The notes under the pieces are model-generated. The model saw only the letters and a list, made by a program, of their open reading frames with translations. It was not told the origin of the DNA and ran no database searches. A stretch of DNA of 64,000 nucleotides from Patiria pectinifera (taxonomy: Eukaryota; Echinodermata; Asteroidea; Valvatida; Asterinidae): positions 11,836,932 through 11,900,931 of the forward strand of contig CM057138.1 of the NCBI GenBank assembly GCA_029964075.1, in the 5' to 3' direction. The position numbers were made by a program, and so were the translations under genes. This document shows, one piece after another, positions 59,674 through 64,000 of the stretch (its first letter is position 1; each line of letters opens with the position of its first letter).

Positions 59674-61009
59674 TTCTTTATTAACCCCAAAACATTCCAC
59701 ATTATATTTTTGGGTGTGGGACTAGATGTTGATTTCAAAGCTCTGTACAACCAATAACTTTAGAAACATCAATGTATATTATTCAGCTATTGTGTACCTA
59801 AATTGTTTGTGTTTGTAATGTATTCAGATCTTGGATTTGTATGTAGGAAAACAACACGTTTTTATCAAAGTTCATTTAACATCTTATTTGTTTGTTAAGT
59901 TTTTGGAGACTTAAAGGTTCATGACTGACAGGTCATTTCTCACGCGGTTGACAATTTGGGATTGTTTTTTTCCCGTAATGAGTCCAACAATATTTAACTT
60001 CGATATTGAAGGGTCAAATTATCTAAGGAAGCTTTAAGAAGGACTAGAGTCGAATCTGGGTATTGTCATGCTTAAGATCGACTCCTGTCTTAAGTCTACA
60101 TGAGTCAAACTGGTCAGGTTAATACGAATCATTTAGTTTAGCGGCACAAATCGCAAGGGTAGTCGAGTCGATGGCGGGAGTCGATTACGGTCGAAGTTTG
60201 TTTTGGGTAGAGTCATATTATGACTCCTTCATAAGGCCATTTTGAAATCATAGAAATTTCCAAAGAACGTGTGTCGGTCTGGAATTAATATATTTAAAAT
60301 TGTTTGATAATTCATATAATTATGTTACAAGTGTCAACCTGAGGAAGAACACCTATTAACGGAAATTTGGGAGCCTACGAGACAATGTCTTCCAATTTCC
60401 ACTTCAACTTTACATTTATAAATCAATAATTGTAAATGTAAGTAATTTTTAGCTTACTAACGAAAATACTTTAAGCCAAGCCAAAGTGAATATTGAGCAA
60501 TTTATGGTTACTTTATGGTTGAGACATTACTATTTATATAATTCTGGTACCAATTGGAATAGTTTGAAACAAATAGAGAGCATAGCCCGTACAAAAAAAC
60601 GCACCATTTTTGATAATGTCATTGCCACACTTTCTCCTCACTATATTTGAGAAATCAAACATTATAAACATCAAATATTAAAAATATAAACTAGATATGA
60701 AATAAAGCAGGCATGAAAACAGGTTCATGGTGATCAAAGGATGTTTCTAAAAAACTCGTTGGTTGATAAATAGTCCAAACTATTTACCCTGTTGTTTTTT
60801 ATAAGCACAATATCAGTGAATGTTTGCATACGCGTATATTAAAGGGTTGATGTTAATCATTTTCATGATATTTTATTTGTGCATTTCTTAGATTTATCCC
60901 TTTGTGCAATGCGTGAAATTAATGCATAATTGACTTAACTGAAGTAGTGCTGTCTTTTGCGGTGAAAAACCTCTTACTTATCCAGGTCTAGAAATGGCCC
61001 ATTCTAGTT

Positions 61010-61205
61010 TGCACTGTAAATACGTTGGGTACAACACTGTTGGGCAATGTTATGAAGATACCTCATTGTTGGTTATATGGGTATGTAGAAATTGACCAAC
61101 ACACTGTTGGGAAGAATGTGCCTTAGAGTGTCGGTAGTTGGTGTTTACCCAAATTGGTCAAAATATTAGCAACGTATTTGCCCAACATATATACACAGTA
61201 GGCCT
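61010..61205. repeat. Possible inverted-repeat element with TGTTGGG motifs
   Basis: CACTGTAAATACGTTGGG on the left faces CCCAACATATATACACAGT on the right, imperfectly. The interior repeats ACTGTTGGG. The boundaries are uncertain. Confidence 0.35.
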
Positions 61206-64000
61206 ATGTCAAAAAGTAATTCTGCTTCGTGTATTTGCTTCAAGCACTCTGCTTAATTGAGAGACACTCCATTAAATAATGACTACGTCAGGGGGAATTT
61301 GTATGGTGGTTCTGGAGGGGCATCACAAATAGTGAATATTGACGTCAAAATACACGACAACATTCACAACTTGCCCAAAATCGCAAATGATTGTGACATC
61401 AATATCAAAGATCCTATAGGATGTTTTATCAATATTCACGTCAAAGGTTTTACGACTTCGTTTTGGTCTCATTTTTTTGTCTGCGAATAATTATTTTTTA
61501 GCAAGCTAGACATTCTGTGGGCGAGATAATTGTGTCAAGCGGCTGTATTGAACCCCCCCCCCAAAAAAAACCCACCGCCAACAACAACAGACGCCTGGTT
61601 AAGAACGCACACACAACACAAGTGTTAATGCTTCGTTGTGCACTCATGGTGTGCTGACTGAGCTAAGTATAGAGTCCCAGTTTCGCTCATTTTCGTACAT
61701 TTTGTAAACGAGAATGGACAAAAAACATACCGGAAAACAGTCTCGAAATGATACAAAACATAAGTACAGCTCGGGAGTTGTAAAGTACGATTTAAGTTTC
61801 ATACTAAGTGTAAAGTATGAAGTCAGGAGAATTGAGGCCAGTCACCTACGGTTAACAGGCAACATTTGAAATTGCTCAACTTACTGCATCACCATTTACT
61901 ACTGTAGGCCTATAGATGAGATGCTTGGCCTTTTAATTTGTGAAAGCCAGGCATTTGATGCAGTATGGAGGAATCATGCAACATATAATAATCACCTAAA
62001 GAGTAAGGTAAACAGATCAAAAACAAAATACTTTGATAGACGAACAAAAAGAAAGGGTTTTGGCATATTTTGACATTTGCATCCTGTCTTGTACACAGGT
62101 GGGCCTATACAAAAAGAAGACGACAAAACAAAAACAAATACAAAACATTAAATAAAGTTTTGCCATTTGCATTCAGGAAGTAATATTGATGATTTAGCTT
62201 GATATTGTGCCCGACAATCTGGTTTATGCATATTATTGTTGTTGTTTTGTTTTTGTTTGTGTTCACGGGCGAAGCTCTTAAATGATTTATTGGAGTCCCG
62301 AAACATATATTTCTTTATTCTTAATCAACTGTAGCTATGTCTTTCGTGTTATCTTGTCGCCTTTACTCATAAGGGGTTAATGTAATAGGCAATTTCTTCG
62401 GTCTACTCTTGGCATATATTCGTATAATCACACAATGAAAATAGGACAAGACCCACATGTTTATGTGAGGGGATTTCCCATTCGTTATTTCAAACTTGTC
62501 TGCAACTGCAGGAATCCCCCTTTTTTCGAAGTTCCAGTCAATATCAATTGTAAACATTGACGGGTTTTTGCGTGATTGGCATTCCTCTGAAAACAAGTAG
62601 CCAGTTCAATGGAAAACGAAAATTCATCGTGGGGGTATTTTTTGGCATATATTTACGTCAGGGAAATTCCAGTATGGTATTTCAACATTTGCAACCGGGA
62701 CTTTTTCTCATGATATTATTATGAAGTCATATTTAGGGCGACTGCATGTAAACAACTTCCTGAGGCGTTCTGGTCGGATTGACATTCCATTGAAAACGAA
62801 GCATTCCACGCCGTGGTATAATTTGCCTGACAATAGGTGCTAAGTTCATTGTGAAAGGTCATACCTGACTGAGCAATCCGGCTACCTGTACGTGTTACTT
62901 TCTAATTCGATGTAGGGAGAAATATTTTTTTTAATGTCAAGTTATTAAAACGGTACCATAAACTACAGTATAGACAAAAAGATCGAAAGGCATTCTACAA
63001 TGCAAGAAATATGTTAACTGAACAACATCGTAAAGGATTGAAAGTGCAGTTCACTGAGTAATGAGGTAACAGTACAAGGTTTAGAACTTTGCTTATGATT
63101 CACGGCTGGAAATATATAGTATATGTAGTAATAAAACAGATAGCTGTTGCTTCGAGATGTAATAAGCACTTGTCGCCTTTTTTTCAACAGGTGTTTTAGA
63201 TTTTGTGAATTTTCCTATGACCCAGGTCTTTATATTAACCAAATATAGACATTAAAATGTATATCCCGTGCTCTTCAACAAATATATTTGTTTATTCTAA
63301 AGAAGTTCACTTTGTTTGTTTTGTTTAAAACACACCATACTCTATTTCCATGTTGGGGGTGTGTATAAACCCACTGACAAAGGGCTTTCATTATTGGCAC
63401 AAATTAGTTCTGTACATGGGCGAAAATCTCGGGGGGGGGGGGACAGGGGGGACACGTCCTCCCCATGAATTTGGTAAGGGGGGACACAATGTCGAATGTC
63501 CCCTCCATGTTTTCATGTGTAGGTATGGGTGGGTGACCAACCATGGCAGAGTCTTAGGGAGAAGCCTCTTTGATATGTCGCTTTGTGGCTGAGAACCAAT
63601 TTGGTTTTTTTTGTCGGTTCGACCACGGCTCTTGTACGCCTAGCCTACCCACGTACATGTACTGTACGTGCGTGTTGGTTCATGGGGTATACGTTATACA
63701 CAATGTTGCCTGCGTACGTCATATAATTTGCTACTCCTATACCAAATTCGGCCCCACTCAGGCCCGCCATCGCTATGGTAGACTTGATGACAAGTCGTTA
63801 GACTATAGTGGTTTATGTCCGTCATCGATCGGCGCCAAGATCCGCATACCACCGCTGTTCATGCAACGTCAGCGCTACAACCATTCATGCAAAAGTCATG
63901 TACTAACGCGCGGCATGGTCAGTCTGTGTCTAACGACTTGACTAAGACGTTTTCAAGCGAATATTCATATATGCAGCCACTGCAATGCATATGTATGATG

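Larger units (their letters stand above)
57611..64000. other. 3' flank of the NLR gene, no further gene seen
   Basis: AT-rich with short repeats (listed separately), a C/A tract at 61551-61575 and G-runs around 63431-63485 next to paired GGGGACA/TGTCCCC motifs. Open frames are all under about 125 codons and none shows a recognisable domain. Confidence 0.5.

Noticed and set aside
1-64000. Search for endogenous retroviruses, LTR elements or Polinton-like elements
   Set aside because: No long terminal repeat pair, gag, integrase, capsid or envelope-like motif was recognised. The retroelement traces seen are LINE-type, with microsatellite tails or an APE endonuclease.

Overview
The window is animal nuclear DNA: AT-rich, with long introns, GT-AG exon junctions, many short foldback and terminal-inverted-repeat (TIR) elements and decayed LINEs. 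It holds a giant NACHT-LRR receptor (NLR) gene, a class greatly expanded in amphioxus, echinoderms and hemichordates, so I suspect a highly polymorphic invertebrate deuterostome. The species cannot be fixed from the sequence alone.

Layout. 1-9373: the last eight coding exons of a CCHCR1 (coiled-coil alpha-helical rod protein 1) orthologue, copy A. 9374-16229: its 3' flank, with LINE remnants, a minisatellite and the left part of a CATATG-palindrome-rich TIR element. 16230-16729: exactly 500 N. 16730-30053: a second, longer CCHCR1 copy (B, thirteen exons). 30054-37221: the copy-B version of the same flank, with the complete 2.6 kb TIR element. 37222-39818: new intergenic DNA. 39819-57610: an NLR gene of three coding exons, the last about 9 kb, encoding about 42 paired leucine-rich repeats. 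57611-64000: gene-poor DNA with small repeats.

The two CCHCR1 segments align exon for exon at about 98% in coding DNA (about 17 differences in 870 shared bases, hand count). They differ by several presence/absence insertions. With the 500-N join, this looks more like two haplotypes of one locus placed in tandem by scaffolding than a true gene duplication, although a duplication is not excluded.

The NLR is the most unusual gene. Two upstream exons (39819-39903, 40212-40337) join in frame to the large exon at 48618 and add a short Gly/Asn/beta-rich N-terminus before a canonical NACHT ATPase. The LRR array carries recent internal tandem duplications (675 bp repeated nearly three times, 1341 bp repeated twice), which suggests rapid remodelling of a recognition surface. 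I recognised no endogenous retrovirus, LTR element or other capsid- or envelope-bearing element.
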